From NCBI RefSeq assembly GCF_014218295.1, contig NZ_AP023287.1, positions 1,054,001-1,118,000 on the forward strand: 64,000 nt of DNA. Reading direction: 5' to 3'. The position numbers and the translations under genes are program-made. Below, piece after piece: positions 1 to 8,165 of this stretch. The DNA is from Mycolicibacterium litorale. GTDB lineage: Bacteria > Actinomycetota > Actinomycetes > Mycobacteriales > Mycobacteriaceae. The stretch's first letter is position 1. Every line of letters begins with the position of its first letter. Below the pieces are notes generated by a model. That model saw only the letters and a list, made by a program, of their open reading frames with translations, searched no databases and was not told the DNA's origin.

Positions 1-1200
1 CTCGCGGGGCAGCTTCACGTCGTAGGCGTCGGCCAGAGCCGACAGCTGCCTGCCGATCTCGGCGTAGCTCATCTCGCCCAGCGTCGACATGGTCAGCGGC
101 GTGGCGAACTTCTCCAGGTCCCTGGCGGCCTCGGCCTCCGGCTTCACCGTGCCGACCGCGCCCATCATGACGACGATCTTGCCCGCGGCGGCGTGGTCCT
201 TCTTCACCAGCAGCGCGTACACGAGTTCGCGCAGCAGCCAGCGGGTCCGCGGATCGATGCGGCCCATGATGCCGAAGTCGAAGAACACGATCTTGCCGTC
301 GGCGTCGACGTAGAGGTTGCCCGCGTGCAGGTCGCCGTGGAACAGCCCATGCCGCAGCCCGCCCTCGAACAGGCTGAACAGCAGCGCCTTGACCAGTTCG
401 GTGCCGTCGAAGCCGGCCTTGCGGATGGCGGCGGCGTCGTCGATGCGGATGCCCGACACCCGCTCCATCGTCAGGACCCGCTCGCTGGTCAGATCCCAGT
501 ACACCTGCGGCACCCGGATGTTGCGGCCCAGCGGCGAGGCGTGCATATGCGACACCCAGGCGTCCATGGACTGCGCCTCGAGCCGGAAGTCGAGCTCCTC
601 GGCGAGGTTGTCGGCGAAATCGGCGACGACGTCCTGCGCGCTCAGCCGCTGACCGAGTTTGGCGAACTCGACGAGGCGGGCGCCGCGCTTGAGGATCTGC
701 AGATCGGCCGCGACGCGGCGGCGGATGCCAGGCCGCTGGATCTTGACGACGACCTCCTCGCCGCTGTGCAGGGTCGCGTAGTGCACCTGCGCGATGGACG
801 CCGACGCGAACGGCTTGTCATCGAAACTCTTGTAGAGGTTCTTCGGATCGTCGCCGAGTTCCTCGCGCAGCAACCTGGCCACCTCGTCGGGGTTGGCTGG
901 CGGCACCCGGTCGAGCAGGCTGCGGAACTCCTTGGACAGCGATTCGCCGAACGCGCCCGGACTCGACGCGATGATCTGTCCGAATTTGACGTAGGTGGGT
1001 CCGAGATCGGCGAAGGTCTGCGGAACCTGCTTGATGATCTTCTGCGAGAGGTTGCCGCGTCCGCGGAGATTGGTCAGGACGCGCGCGCCGGTCCGGGTGA
1101 TCTGCCACCCGGTCGCGCCGACGCGGGCCGCCTCGACCGGCAACGGCACCCGGTCCAGTCTGGCAACCTCTCGGTGCTGGGTCTTTCGCGTGGCACTCAT
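1..1200 (-). CDS. ABC1/AarF/UbiB-family atypical kinase (3' end outside window)
   Basis: Reading leftwards from an ATG at 1198-1200, the frame stays open to the window edge, so the C-terminus is missing. It shows the ABC1 kinase signatures in order: KFGQ (residues 72-75), an Ala-rich ASIAQVH loop, an invariant-lysine segment VVVKIQRPG, the catalytic HGDLHAGN loop and the DFG metal motif. UbiB/AarF/ADCK proteins are atypical ATPases linked to isoprenoid-lipid and quinone biology. The substrate here is unknown. Gene order matches M. tuberculosis Rv0647c, upstream of the rplJ region. An acyltransferase stub lies 52 bp upstream on the same strand. Confidence 0.9.
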   Translation of the reverse strand, partial: MSATRKTQHREVARLDRVPLPVEAARVGATGWQITRTGARVLTNLRGRGNLSQKIIKQVPQTFADLGPTYVKFGQIIASSPGAFGESLSKEFRSLLDRVPPANPDEVARLLREELGDDPKNLYKSFDDKPFASASIAQVHYATLHSGEEVVVKIQRPGIRRRVAADLQILKRGARLVEFAKLGQRLSAQDVVADFADNLAEELDFRLEAQSMDAWVSHMHASPLGRNIRVPQVYWDLTSERVLTMERVSGIRIDDAAAIRKAGFDGTELVKALLFSLFEGGLRHGLFHGDLHAGNLYVDADGKIVFFDFGIMGRIDPRTRWLLRELVYALLVKKDHAAAGKIVVMMGAVGTVKPEAEAARDLEKFATPLTMSTLGEMSYAEIGRQLSALADAYDVKLPRE

Positions 1201-1252
1201 AGCAGACAGTGTCTCAAAGTGCGCGGGGAGGGGAAAAAGCGTGTGCCTCGCG

Positions 1253-1528
1253 TCACAGTCCGGCGGGGACGGATTGCTGGACCGGCTCGTAGGCGTCCGG
1301 TCGGGCGGCGAACGCGCACAACCCGACCGCGACAAGGAAGCCGGAGACGACGAAGAAGATGTCGATGCCGACGGATCCGCCGGCCGGCCAGCCCCACAGA
1401 TGGTGGGCGAACACCGCCAGCACCGCGACCATCCGCAGACCCTGGATGTCCAGCCGCTGATTCGCCCGTTCGGCCCGCCGACGCCGTCGCCGCGACGTCT
1501 CCCGGTACCGGTCCACCATTGTTGCCAC
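1253..1528 (-). pseudogene. Truncated acyltransferase-3 (OafA/YrhL-like) N-terminal fragment
   Basis: This 91-residue frame begins with an Arg-rich cytosolic stretch. It then matches the start of acyltransferase-3 membrane enzymes: LDIQGLRMVAVLAVFAHH (first helix with the conserved His) and GVDIFFVVSGFL-like GIDIFFVVSGFLVA (second helix). Members normally have about 350-700 residues and ten helices, but here a stop follows after two. The remaining tail is not homologous and the kinase gene starts 52 bp further on. I read it as a gene remnant. A functional two-helix protein remains possible because the frame itself is clean. Confidence 0.6.
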
Positions 1529-1757
1529 GAAACTCCCAAGTTTGATTGCGCAAACTCACTGTGTTGCACTGCCAGCGCACGTGAGCAAGAGGAAGATCAT
1601 CTCCGAATCAGCTCAGTTATGCGCGATGGAGATTCGAAGCGGTAACTGTTCACGCGCCGAACCGCCAGAATTCACCTCGCGGAGGTGGGAGTGCGGCGGC
1701 GTGCGGGGGTATACGACGCTCGACGCCTTCCCACTCTCGGAAAGACCAGGTGTTGAC

Positions 1758-2075
1758 ATGACCAAGCGCATATCAGGGCTCGTCGGAGCGGTGACAGTGC
1801 TGGCCGCGATCGGGCTCGCCGGCCCGGCGGCCGCGGCGGACTCGTGGGAGATGCCCGATGTCGAAGGGGCGATCCTGCAGGAAGCCCACGACACCATCCT
1901 GTCGACCACCGGGGGCGCCGTGGTGCCTCAGACGTCGACGGCCGACGGGACGCCCTACGAGCAGATCAACCTGACGAACTGGGTGGTGTGCTCGCAGTCG
2001 CCGTCGGCCGGCGGGACGATCACCGTGGACGAGCCGCCGCAGCTCGAGGTCGCGCGGTTCAACAGCTGCGGGTGA
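1758..2075 (+). CDS. Small secreted PASTA-like protein
   Basis: The protein has 105 residues. The first ~30 form a classic signal peptide (MTKR, a hydrophobic core, then AAAA-D). The mature part resembles one PASTA repeat: MPDVEGAILQEAHD at the start, and NWVVCSQSPSAGG near the end, where PASTA domains have their W-V-x-x-Q-x-P-x-x-G motif. Two Cys residues may form a disulfide. PASTA domains bind peptidoglycan or related surface ligands, so a cell-envelope role is plausible but unproven. The ATG at 1758 is preferred over upstream in-frame starts because the signal peptide begins there. Confidence 0.75.
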   Translation: MTKRISGLVGAVTVLAAIGLAGPAAAADSWEMPDVEGAILQEAHDTILSTTGGAVVPQTSTADGTPYEQINLTNWVVCSQSPSAGGTITVDEPPQLEVARFNSCG

Positions 2076-2094
2076 GCCGGCTTCGCGTCGGGCG

Positions 2095-2898
2095 TCAGCT
2101 CGGGGCGCCGACCGCGCGGCGCACGGAGATGTGGCCGGACCCGGTCCGGGCATGGACGACGAGCTTCTCCTCGCCGTCCGCCGGACCGCTCGACGGGTCG
2201 AGCGTGTTGGCGAGGGTGCCGGAGCGGGTGTGCACGTCCAACTTGGCCGCGGTGCCCTCCGGGATGCCGACACCGACGTCACCGCTGCTGGTCGTCACCG
2301 TGATGGCGCCGTTGACGGCCGTGGCGACCGACACGTCCCCCGACGCCGTCTGAGCGGTGACCGCTCCGTGCAGCGTCTCGATGGCCAGTGCGCCGCGGGC
2401 CGACTGGAATCTCAGGTCACCCTCGAGTGTGCCGATGTTCGCGTCACCCGACGCCGTCGCGAACGCGACGCTTCCGGTCACGCTGCGCGCGGCGACGTCA
2501 CCGGACGCTGTGTCGGCCTTGATGTTCCCCTCGACGACGTCGAACCGCGCGGCACCGCTCACCGACGAGAACCGGCAGTCGCCGAGGACGCCGTCGCTGG
2601 ACAGGTCGGCCGACGCCGACGACGCCTTGAGCCGCGAATTGCTCGGTAGCGCAATGTCTATCGACACGGCACCGCCTTTGCCGAGGGCGATGAACTTCGG
2701 CCCGGCCGACACCGTCAGCTTCCCGTGCCGGAAGTCGACCCGGGCATGTTCGGCGGCCCGGACGTCCGAGGGCCGGGCGGGGTCGCGGGGACGGACCTGC
2801 ACGACGGTGTCGGTGCGGTCGTCGGCCGCGAGGTGCACCGAACCCGCGACCACCTCGACGATCGCGGTGATGGGCTCGGGGGTGTGGAATTCGGGCAT
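2095..2898 (-). CDS. DUF4097 beta-strand repeat protein
   Basis: The protein has 267 residues with no signal peptide. After an N-terminal strand segment, it consists of short repeats of the type TASGDVxxxSVxGxVxxxTASGD, the hallmark of the right-handed beta-helix-like DUF4097/DUF4098 family. Biochemical function is unknown. Family members are often encoded with small DNA-binding proteins or sigma/anti-sigma genes. That fits here, since a ribbon-helix-helix-like gene ends 20 bp upstream of its start on the same strand. The pair is probably one transcription unit. Confidence 0.8.
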   Translation of the reverse strand: MPEFHTPEPITAIVEVVAGSVHLAADDRTDTVVQVRPRDPARPSDVRAAEHARVDFRHGKLTVSAGPKFIALGKGGAVSIDIALPSNSRLKASSASADLSSDGVLGDCRFSSVSGAARFDVVEGNIKADTASGDVAARSVTGSVAFATASGDANIGTLEGDLRFQSARGALAIETLHGAVTAQTASGDVSVATAVNGAITVTTSSGDVGVGIPEGTAAKLDVHTRSGTLANTLDPSSGPADGEEKLVVHARTGSGHISVRRAVGAPS

Positions 2899-2918
2899 GT
2901 GTGTCTCCCTTCGTCAGG

Positions 2919-3404
2919 TCAGCGGACCCAGCCGGTGAACGATCTGTCGGTGTGCGATCTCGGCCGCTGTGCGGACGCGGCGTCGCCGAAGGCCCCGGCC
3001 ACGGCACGAACCAGCCAGGCGTTGACCGACACCCCGGCACTGCGGGCGGCCGATTCGACCGCGGGCCGCATGCTTTCGGGAAGTCGCAGCGTCACGCGCC
3101 ACGTGCCGCCGGTCTCGTCACTGTCCGGCGGCGCCGCCACGGGCGGTTCCCGGTCCGGCTCGGGGGCCGTCGCCACGACGAACTCCGGATCCCGGCCGCG
3201 CAGTCGCACCTCCACCGAACCGGGAGCCAGCTGGCGCGTGAGGTCGTCGGCGGCGTCGGACAGCGCTTCGAGCAACGCCAGGCGAAGCGCCGAGTCCAGC
3301 GGCGCGGTCAGCCGCTCGGCGAGCGCCTCGGCGTCAGCCCCGCCCGCGGCGGCGGCGACACCGAGTTCGTGGCGGACGCGGTCGACATACGGCTGCAAGT
3401 CCAT
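2919..3404 (-). CDS. Ribbon-helix-helix-like protein encoded upstream of the DUF4097 gene
   Basis: The protein has 161 residues. The C-terminal third (about residues 100-145) reads WRVTLRLPESMRPAVESAA then GVSVNAWLVRAVAG, which is the strand-helix-helix pattern of HicB/Arc-type DNA-binding domains. The first ~95 residues are helical and unassigned. An Ala/Pro/Glu-rich linker separates the two parts. The gene lies 20 bp upstream of the DUF4097 gene, so it probably regulates or partners that protein. No toxin gene is adjacent, so I do not call it an antitoxin. Confidence 0.7.
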   Translation of the reverse strand: MDLQPYVDRVRHELGVAAAAGGADAEALAERLTAPLDSALRLALLEALSDAADDLTRQLAPGSVEVRLRGRDPEFVVATAPEPDREPPVAAPPDSDETGGTWRVTLRLPESMRPAVESAARSAGVSVNAWLVRAVAGAFGDAASAQRPRSHTDRSFTGWVR

Positions 3405-3467
3405 GACGCCATGATGACATCACTGTGACATCACATCAAGTGTCATTGTGACGTCGTCGGGTGACGG

Positions 3468-4460
3468 TCAGGCGAAGCTCTGCTCGATCTCGTCGCGGCT
3501 GCGCACCGGATCGGAACCCAGCACGTACGTCGGCACGGTGTGCGGCACGGTGGTGCCACCCCTGACCCGGGCCCGGGCCTGCTCGAACTCCGGCGCCGGC
3601 CCCGCCGCGGCATGCAGGCCGTTGATGACGCCCCACACCGCGGTGCGCCGGGCGGTGCGTTCGACGATGTTCGGATCACTGTGCTGGATGAGCTGTTTGG
3701 CCCACTTCGGCATGGTGTCGCGGATCGCCCAGTCGACGACGCTCTGCGGAAGCCCCACGTTGGGGCCGGTGGCCATCGCCGTTCCGTGGGTGACGGCCAG
3801 CCGGGGCAGGTAGGAGCGCAGACATTCGGCGGTGTCGGCCTTGGTGGTGGGCAGGTCGGTGCCGCCCAGCGCGTGCCCGATGCGGACGAACTCGCCGTAG
3901 TAACGGTCGATCTCCTTGCCGCGCAATGGATTCGGATGGTACAGCTCGTGCGCGGTGGCGATACCCCACACGACGGTGGCGTAGTTCCAGCGCAGCCAGT
4001 CCGGATCGTCGGCGTCGTAGCGCAGCCCGTCGGGGCGCACGCCCTTGATCGTGTGGTGCATGGAGCGCACCGTGGTGGCGAGCTTCTCGGCGGTCTCGGT
4101 CGACCCGTATGCGGTGCCGATGAAGAAGGCCACCGAGTGGCCGAGGCGGGCCATCGCGCCGGCGGGGTCGATCCGCCCGGTGGCCGTACCCTTGTCGTCG
4201 CGTTCGACCAGCCGGGAGTGGTGCATGCCCATCCAGAAGATGCTCGGGTCGAGCCGTTCCATGTAGGCCGCGCACTGCAGACCGAAGATCAGCGCCTCCA
4301 TGTGCGAATGCACATGCCACACCGCGCTTTTCGGGCCGAACCACCCCGGGTCGCCGACCGGTGCGGCGAACTCCATGCCGCGGAAGTAATTGCGCCGCAT
4401 GCCGCCGTAGTCGATGCGTCCGCGTACCCACTGGGTGAGGATCTCGTGCGGCATGTCCAC
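3468..4460 (-). CDS. MpaB/DUF2236-family oxygenase
   Basis: The protein has about 330 residues of the all-helical, heme-linked MpaB/DUF2236 family (relatives include latex-clearing protein and mycophenolate-pathway MpaB). Conserved His/Arg-containing segments are visible, for example HVHSHMEALIFG near the N-terminus and IATAHELYHPNPL in the middle. I chose the GTG at 4458-4460 because AGGAGG (complement of 4468-4473) lies 7 nt upstream; an ATG two codons later is the alternative. The gene is divergent from a TetR regulator whose operator-like palindrome lies between them, so it is probably the regulator's target. The substrate is unknown. Confidence 0.75.
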   Translation of the reverse strand: MDMPHEILTQWVRGRIDYGGMRRNYFRGMEFAAPVGDPGWFGPKSAVWHVHSHMEALIFGLQCAAYMERLDPSIFWMGMHHSRLVERDDKGTATGRIDPAGAMARLGHSVAFFIGTAYGSTETAEKLATTVRSMHHTIKGVRPDGLRYDADDPDWLRWNYATVVWGIATAHELYHPNPLRGKEIDRYYGEFVRIGHALGGTDLPTTKADTAECLRSYLPRLAVTHGTAMATGPNVGLPQSVVDWAIRDTMPKWAKQLIQHSDPNIVERTARRTAVWGVINGLHAAAGPAPEFEQARARVRGGTTVPHTVPTYVLGSDPVRSRDEIEQSFA

Positions 4461-4516
4461 GGCGGTGCCTCCTGATGCGGATCGGCGACGGGTGCGTCCA
4501 CCGTACCGCTTTGGAT

Positions 4517-4534
4517 ACATCTGTGACCAGATGT
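4517..4534. promoter_or_regulatory. Likely TetR operator (7-4-7 perfect palindrome)
   Basis: The 98-bp gap between the divergent oxygenase and TetR genes contains ACATCTG-TGAC-CAGATGT, a perfect inverted repeat with 7-bp arms. It lies 25 bp before the tetR start codon. TetR-family repressors commonly bind such a site between themselves and a divergent target, so autoregulation together with control of the oxygenase is inferred. Confidence 0.6.
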
Positions 4535-4558
4535 CGGGGCAACACGTACGCTGAGCGG

Positions 4559-5158
4559 ATGCCGACACCGACCCGATGGGCCGGCGTGCCGCTGACCGAC
4601 CGGCGCGCCGAACGCCGCGCGCTGCTGATCGACGCCGCGCTGCGGCTGTTCGGATCCGGCGGGGAGGCGGCGCTGGCCGTGCGTTCGGTGTGCCGCGAAT
4701 GCGGGCTCAACACCCGCTACTTCTACGAGAGCTTCGCCGACACCGACGAGCTGCTGGGCGCGGTCTACGACGAGGTCAGCGCCCAGCTGGCCGCCGATGT
4801 GGCCGCCGCGATGGCCGCGGCGGGGGAGTCCCTGCGGGCCCGCACCCGCGCCGGCATCGCCGCGGTGCTGGGTTTCAGCTCGGCCGATCCGCGGCGGGGC
4901 CGGGTTTTGTTCACCGACGCCAGGGCCAACCCGGTGCTCGCCGCGCGACGCGCCGCCACCCAGGACCTGCTGCGCGAAGCGGTGCTGGTCGAAGGGTGGC
5001 GGCTGCATCCCGACTCCGACCCGGTGGCCGCGCAGGTCGGCGCCGCCATGTACACCGGCGCGATGGCCGAACTGGCGCAGCAGTGGCTGGCCGGCACGCT
5101 CGGCGACGACCTGGACGCCGTCGTCGACTACGCGCTGCGGCTGGTGCTCGACCGCTGA
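4559..5158 (+). CDS. TetR-family transcriptional regulator
   Basis: The protein has 199 residues. The N-terminal helix-turn-helix spans roughly residues 12-58. It begins with RRAERRALLIDAALRLFG and ends with the recognition-helix region LNTRYFYESFADTDELL, typical of TetR proteins. The C-terminal ligand domain is variable, with no recognisable ligand class. The ATG at 4559 starts the protein just before the HTH. Upstream in-frame codons would run through the palindromic operator and are unlikely. It is transcribed divergently from the MpaB-type oxygenase. Confidence 0.9.
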   Translation: MPTPTRWAGVPLTDRRAERRALLIDAALRLFGSGGEAALAVRSVCRECGLNTRYFYESFADTDELLGAVYDEVSAQLAADVAAAMAAAGESLRARTRAGIAAVLGFSSADPRRGRVLFTDARANPVLAARRAATQDLLREAVLVEGWRLHPDSDPVAAQVGAAMYTGAMAELAQQWLAGTLGDDLDAVVDYALRLVLDR

Positions 5159-5165
5159 GCGCGGC

Positions 5166-5768
5166 TCACGCCGGCTGCGTCGGACGCCAGCGGCGGATGA
5201 AGTCGGTCTCCGGCCACTCCTCGTGGGCGGCCATCAACTCGTACATCGTGGCCCGGTCGATCGACTCGCGGATGATGTCGGCGTGGCCGGCGTGGCGGGT
5301 CAACTCCTCGATCAGGTGCAGCGCCACCCAGCGCACCGACCAGTGGTCGACGTCCTTGGGGAACCACGGCACCTCGTGCGGTACCGGCACCGGCGTGGCG
5401 AGGTCGGCCTCCCGCAGCACCCGCAGCGTCTCGACGTTCTGCGCGCGCAGCGACTCCAGCAGCTCCTCGAGCGTCTCGTCCTCGCGCATGACGTACTGGT
5501 CCTGGTAGTCGCGCATCTGCTCCTCGACCGGCCGCGGATCCGGCGGCGGGAAGTCCGGTGCGCTCGCCATCCGCTGCGTCCATCCCTGCTGCACACCGGT
5601 GGCGTGCTTGATCAGGCCGCCGATCGACAGGGCGCTGACCGACGGCGTCGAGCGCGCCTGCTCGTCGGTCAACCCGTAGGCGACGGAGAAGAACGCGTTC
5701 TGGTTGAACGCGAGGAACTCGATCAGGCTCTGCCGTTCGTCGGCGGCGGGCAGGGGCAATCCGGGCAT
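5166..5768 (-). CDS. DinB-family protein (second of a tandem pair)
   Basis: The protein has 200 residues with the DinB/YfiT four-helix architecture. The conserved His positions that bind a metal appear in GGLIKHATGVQQGW and in the C-terminal LHLIEELTRHAGHADIIRES segment. Family members are thiol- or metal-dependent transferases/hydrolases of mostly unknown substrate. The ATG overlaps the stop codon of the upstream DinB gene by one base, so the two are translationally coupled. The 3' end nearly meets the convergent tetR gene. Confidence 0.85.
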   Translation of the reverse strand: MPGLPLPAADERQSLIEFLAFNQNAFFSVAYGLTDEQARSTPSVSALSIGGLIKHATGVQQGWTQRMASAPDFPPPDPRPVEEQMRDYQDQYVMREDETLEELLESLRAQNVETLRVLREADLATPVPVPHEVPWFPKDVDHWSVRWVALHLIEELTRHAGHADIIRESIDRATMYELMAAHEEWPETDFIRRWRPTQPA

Positions 5769-6298
5769 CAGCGATTCTCCTTTGTGGTGTGAACGTAAAG
5801 GTCTCGGATACAAGCGATTTCGGCACCGTGGTGAATCACCTCGCGGTTGATGTGCAACACCAGCGCGCTCATCGGGTAGTCGGCGTACGGACCCTCGGCC
5901 GGGCCGCACGGCCGCGCCAGTGCGGCGTCGTCGAGTGAGCGGACCCCGGTGATCCAGCGCGCGTACTCCTCGTCGAGCTGGCGCAGCGCGGTGGCGGCGT
6001 CGGTGGCGTAGGACCACGACTGGTAGTCGGCGGGCGGGCCGCCGAAATGCGAATGGCTGCGCATCGCCAGCACTCCGACGATCACGTGCGCCATCCGCCA
6101 CGCGATCGTCGTGAACGGTTCGGGTTGCGGTGGCGGATACCTGAAGTCGATGCCGCCGTCGGGGTGCACGGTCCAGCAGCCCGGGACCGGCTCCCAGAAG
6201 TACTCGGTGTCGGTGAGCCCCTCCAACCGGGGCCGCAACGCCTGCGTCCAGTGGAAGTCCACCTGGTCGACCAACTGCGTGATGAGGTCCATGCACAC
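5768..6298 (-). CDS. DinB-family protein (first of a tandem pair)
   Basis: The protein has 176 residues. It has the DinB-like fold, with an N-terminal MDLITQLVDQVDFHW helix, WRMAHVIVGVLAMRSHSHFG in the middle and INREVIHHGAEIACIRDLY near the end, the last carrying the usual metal-ligand His pair. It could start at the first Met or at the MDL two codons later. It precedes and overlaps a second DinB gene. Whether the two proteins form a heterodimer is unknown. Confidence 0.8.
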   Translation of the reverse strand: MCMDLITQLVDQVDFHWTQALRPRLEGLTDTEYFWEPVPGCWTVHPDGGIDFRYPPPQPEPFTTIAWRMAHVIVGVLAMRSHSHFGGPPADYQSWSYATDAATALRQLDEEYARWITGVRSLDDAALARPCGPAEGPYADYPMSALVLHINREVIHHGAEIACIRDLYVHTTKENR

Positions 6299-6337
6299 AG
6301 CGTCGCACCGCTTTAGGACAGGTTCGGTCCTATGAGA

Positions 6338-7042
6338 TCACCACTGCGGTGCACCGCTGAGGCGGCCGGCGGCGAAGTCGGCACCCTGCCTGGTCAGATC
6401 GCCGTCGTAGCTGCCCGGGGTGTGCATCGCGAAATTGAGGCCGTCGGAGCAGACCGGATCCTCGACGGCGCACAGCTTCATCGTCTTCGCCTCGTAGAGC
6501 GGCCCGATCTCCACCGGCGGCTCACCGAGGAAGTTCATGGCACGCACGTTCGGCAGGCCGAACAGGACGACGGCGGCCACGTGGTCGGCGACCTCGGGTT
6601 GCAGCGGTTTGGGCACCGTCGCCGGGTCCACGCCGCTTGGCACGGCCGCCGAGGTGACGAAGCCCGCCACCGCCGCGCCCTGCGAGTATCCGCCCAGCAC
6701 CAACTGGGTGTCCGGACACGTCTCGACCATCGACAGCACGCGGGCGCCCGCATCCCTCACGCCGTCGACGCCGGTGGCCCACTGGTCGGTCGCCGGGTAA
6801 TTGACCGGATACACGGCCAGCGAGCGGTCGCCGACCTGCGGCCGCAGGGCGTCGATGAAGGCCTGCCCCGTCGGACCCACGCCCGGCGGTTCATGGGTTC
6901 CGCGGGCGAAGATCACCTCGATGTCGGGGCACGGTGCGGCCGACGCGGTCGGTGCCACACCGGTCGACACCGTCGTCATCGCCAGAATCACCGCGCCGGG
7001 AAAACCCAGGACGTTCTTGAGACCCACGTTTCGCACCCCCAT
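6338..7042 (-). CDS. Secreted cutinase-family esterase
   Basis: From the ATG at 7040-7042 the protein has 234 residues. A signal peptide occupies about residues 1-36, ending in TASAA before the mature CPDIEVIFARGT start typical of mycobacterial cutinases. The nucleophile elbow GGYSQG places Ser120; the catalytic Asp and His are at about 195 (EDPVC) and 207. Conserved Cys residues flank the domain. Mycobacterial cutinase-like proteins are exported lipases, esterases or phospholipases. A longer reading frame exists upstream, but the signal peptide supports this start. Confidence 0.88.
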   Translation of the reverse strand: MGVRNVGLKNVLGFPGAVILAMTTVSTGVAPTASAAPCPDIEVIFARGTHEPPGVGPTGQAFIDALRPQVGDRSLAVYPVNYPATDQWATGVDGVRDAGARVLSMVETCPDTQLVLGGYSQGAAVAGFVTSAAVPSGVDPATVPKPLQPEVADHVAAVVLFGLPNVRAMNFLGEPPVEIGPLYEAKTMKLCAVEDPVCSDGLNFAMHTPGSYDGDLTRQGADFAAGRLSGAPQW

Positions 7043-7163
7043 GCATTCCGGATGTCCTCGAACAACTCGGCCGTCGATGTCGCGCTCGACCCGTCCGACG
7101 CCACATCGCCGATGATGCAGCACTTCAGGGAGCAACGTCGCCGCTTCGCGATCACATTCCGGG

Positions 7164-8165
7164 TCAGTTACGCGTCCACGCCTCAGTCTGCGTGAGCCGC
7201 AGCAGGTAGGCGAGCGACGGCAACACGATGACCCCGGCCAGCGCCACCACGATCAGCAACCCGACGAGCGTGGCCTGCGCGCCCGCGGCGTCGTCGATCG
7301 TCACCTCGTCGACCAGCAGCCACGGGTACTGGCCGACGCCCCATCCGGTGATCACCGACGCGACCGCCACCGCGGCGGGCACCCGGCTGATCGCGTAGCG
7401 GCGGCGAAACACCAGCCACAGCGCGGCCACCCCGGCCAGCAGCGCGACCACCAGCAGCGGTGCGGCGTGGGTGCGCAACCCGGCGGCGAGCGTGGGCGCG
7501 TCGCGGGTGACCGGGTACAGCCCGGCGAAGACGACCAGTCCCGTGACGACGCCGACGCCGAGCGTGCGCCGGCGCAGGCCGTCGGCCAGGTCGGTGTCCC
7601 CGGCGCGGTCGGCGTCGGCGGTGAGGAACACCCCGGCCAGGAAGACACACGTCGCCACCGCAAGGCACCCGCCCACCAGCGACGTCGGGTTGAGCCAGGA
7701 CCCGACCCGGTCGCCGTAGCCCTCCGCGGGCACGCGGCCCGAGGCGATCGCGCCCGCGACCGTGCCGAGGAAGAACGGGCTGATCAACGACGAGGCCGCG
7801 AAGATCGCGCCGAACAGCCGCGCCTGCGACACCGTCTCGGAGTACTTGCGGAACGCGAAACTGGCCCCGCGCAACACGATTCCGGCGAGCGCCAGGGCCA
7901 GCGGGATGAACAACGTCGTCGTCGCCGCGGCGAACGTCGCCGGGAACCCGGTCCACCAGATCACCAGGATGTAGATCAGCCACACGTGGTTGGCCTCCCA
8001 CACCGGCCCGATGCTGTGGTCGACCAGGGTGCGGACCTTCGCGCCGCTGCGGGCGTCGCCCGCGGTGAGATCGTAGAACCCCGACCCGAAGTCGGCACCG
8101 CCGAACAGGGCGTAGACGACGACGCCGAGGAACATGGCCATCGCCACCAGCGTCGCCAGCGTCAC
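7164..8165 (-). CDS. cydB: Cytochrome bd ubiquinol oxidase subunit II
   Basis: The protein has 333 residues and about eight to nine membrane helices. It opens with ATLVAMAMFLGVVVYALFGG ADFG, the CydB N-terminal signature, and contains GPVWEANHVWLIYILVIWW, the family's most conserved loop. The GTG start overlaps the cydA stop (GTGA), so the two are co-translated. Subunit II scaffolds the oxidase and contacts the heme-bearing subunit I. No cydDC heme/thiol exporter genes are adjacent. Confidence 0.92.
   Translation of the reverse strand: MTLATLVAMAMFLGVVVYALFGGADFGSGFYDLTAGDARSGAKVRTLVDHSIGPVWEANHVWLIYILVIWWTGFPATFAAATTTLFIPLALALAGIVLRGASFAFRKYSETVSQARLFGAIFAASSLISPFFLGTVAGAIASGRVPAEGYGDRVGSWLNPTSLVGGCLAVATCVFLAGVFLTADADRAGDTDLADGLRRRTLGVGVVTGLVVFAGLYPVTRDAPTLAAGLRTHAAPLLVVALLAGVAALWLVFRRRYAISRVPAAVAVASVITGWGVGQYPWLLVDEVTIDDAAGAQATLVGLLIVVALAGVIVLPSLAYLLRLTQTEAWTRN

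Noticed and set aside
193..1545. A 450-codon plus-strand frame over the ABC1 kinase
   Set aside because: The minus-strand frame has all kinase motifs; the plus frame is rich in Arg/Pro and matches nothing.
2919..3404. Possible type II antitoxin (HicB-like)
   Set aside because: No toxin-sized gene is adjacent; the neighbour is a DUF4097 protein, so a general regulator is the safer description.
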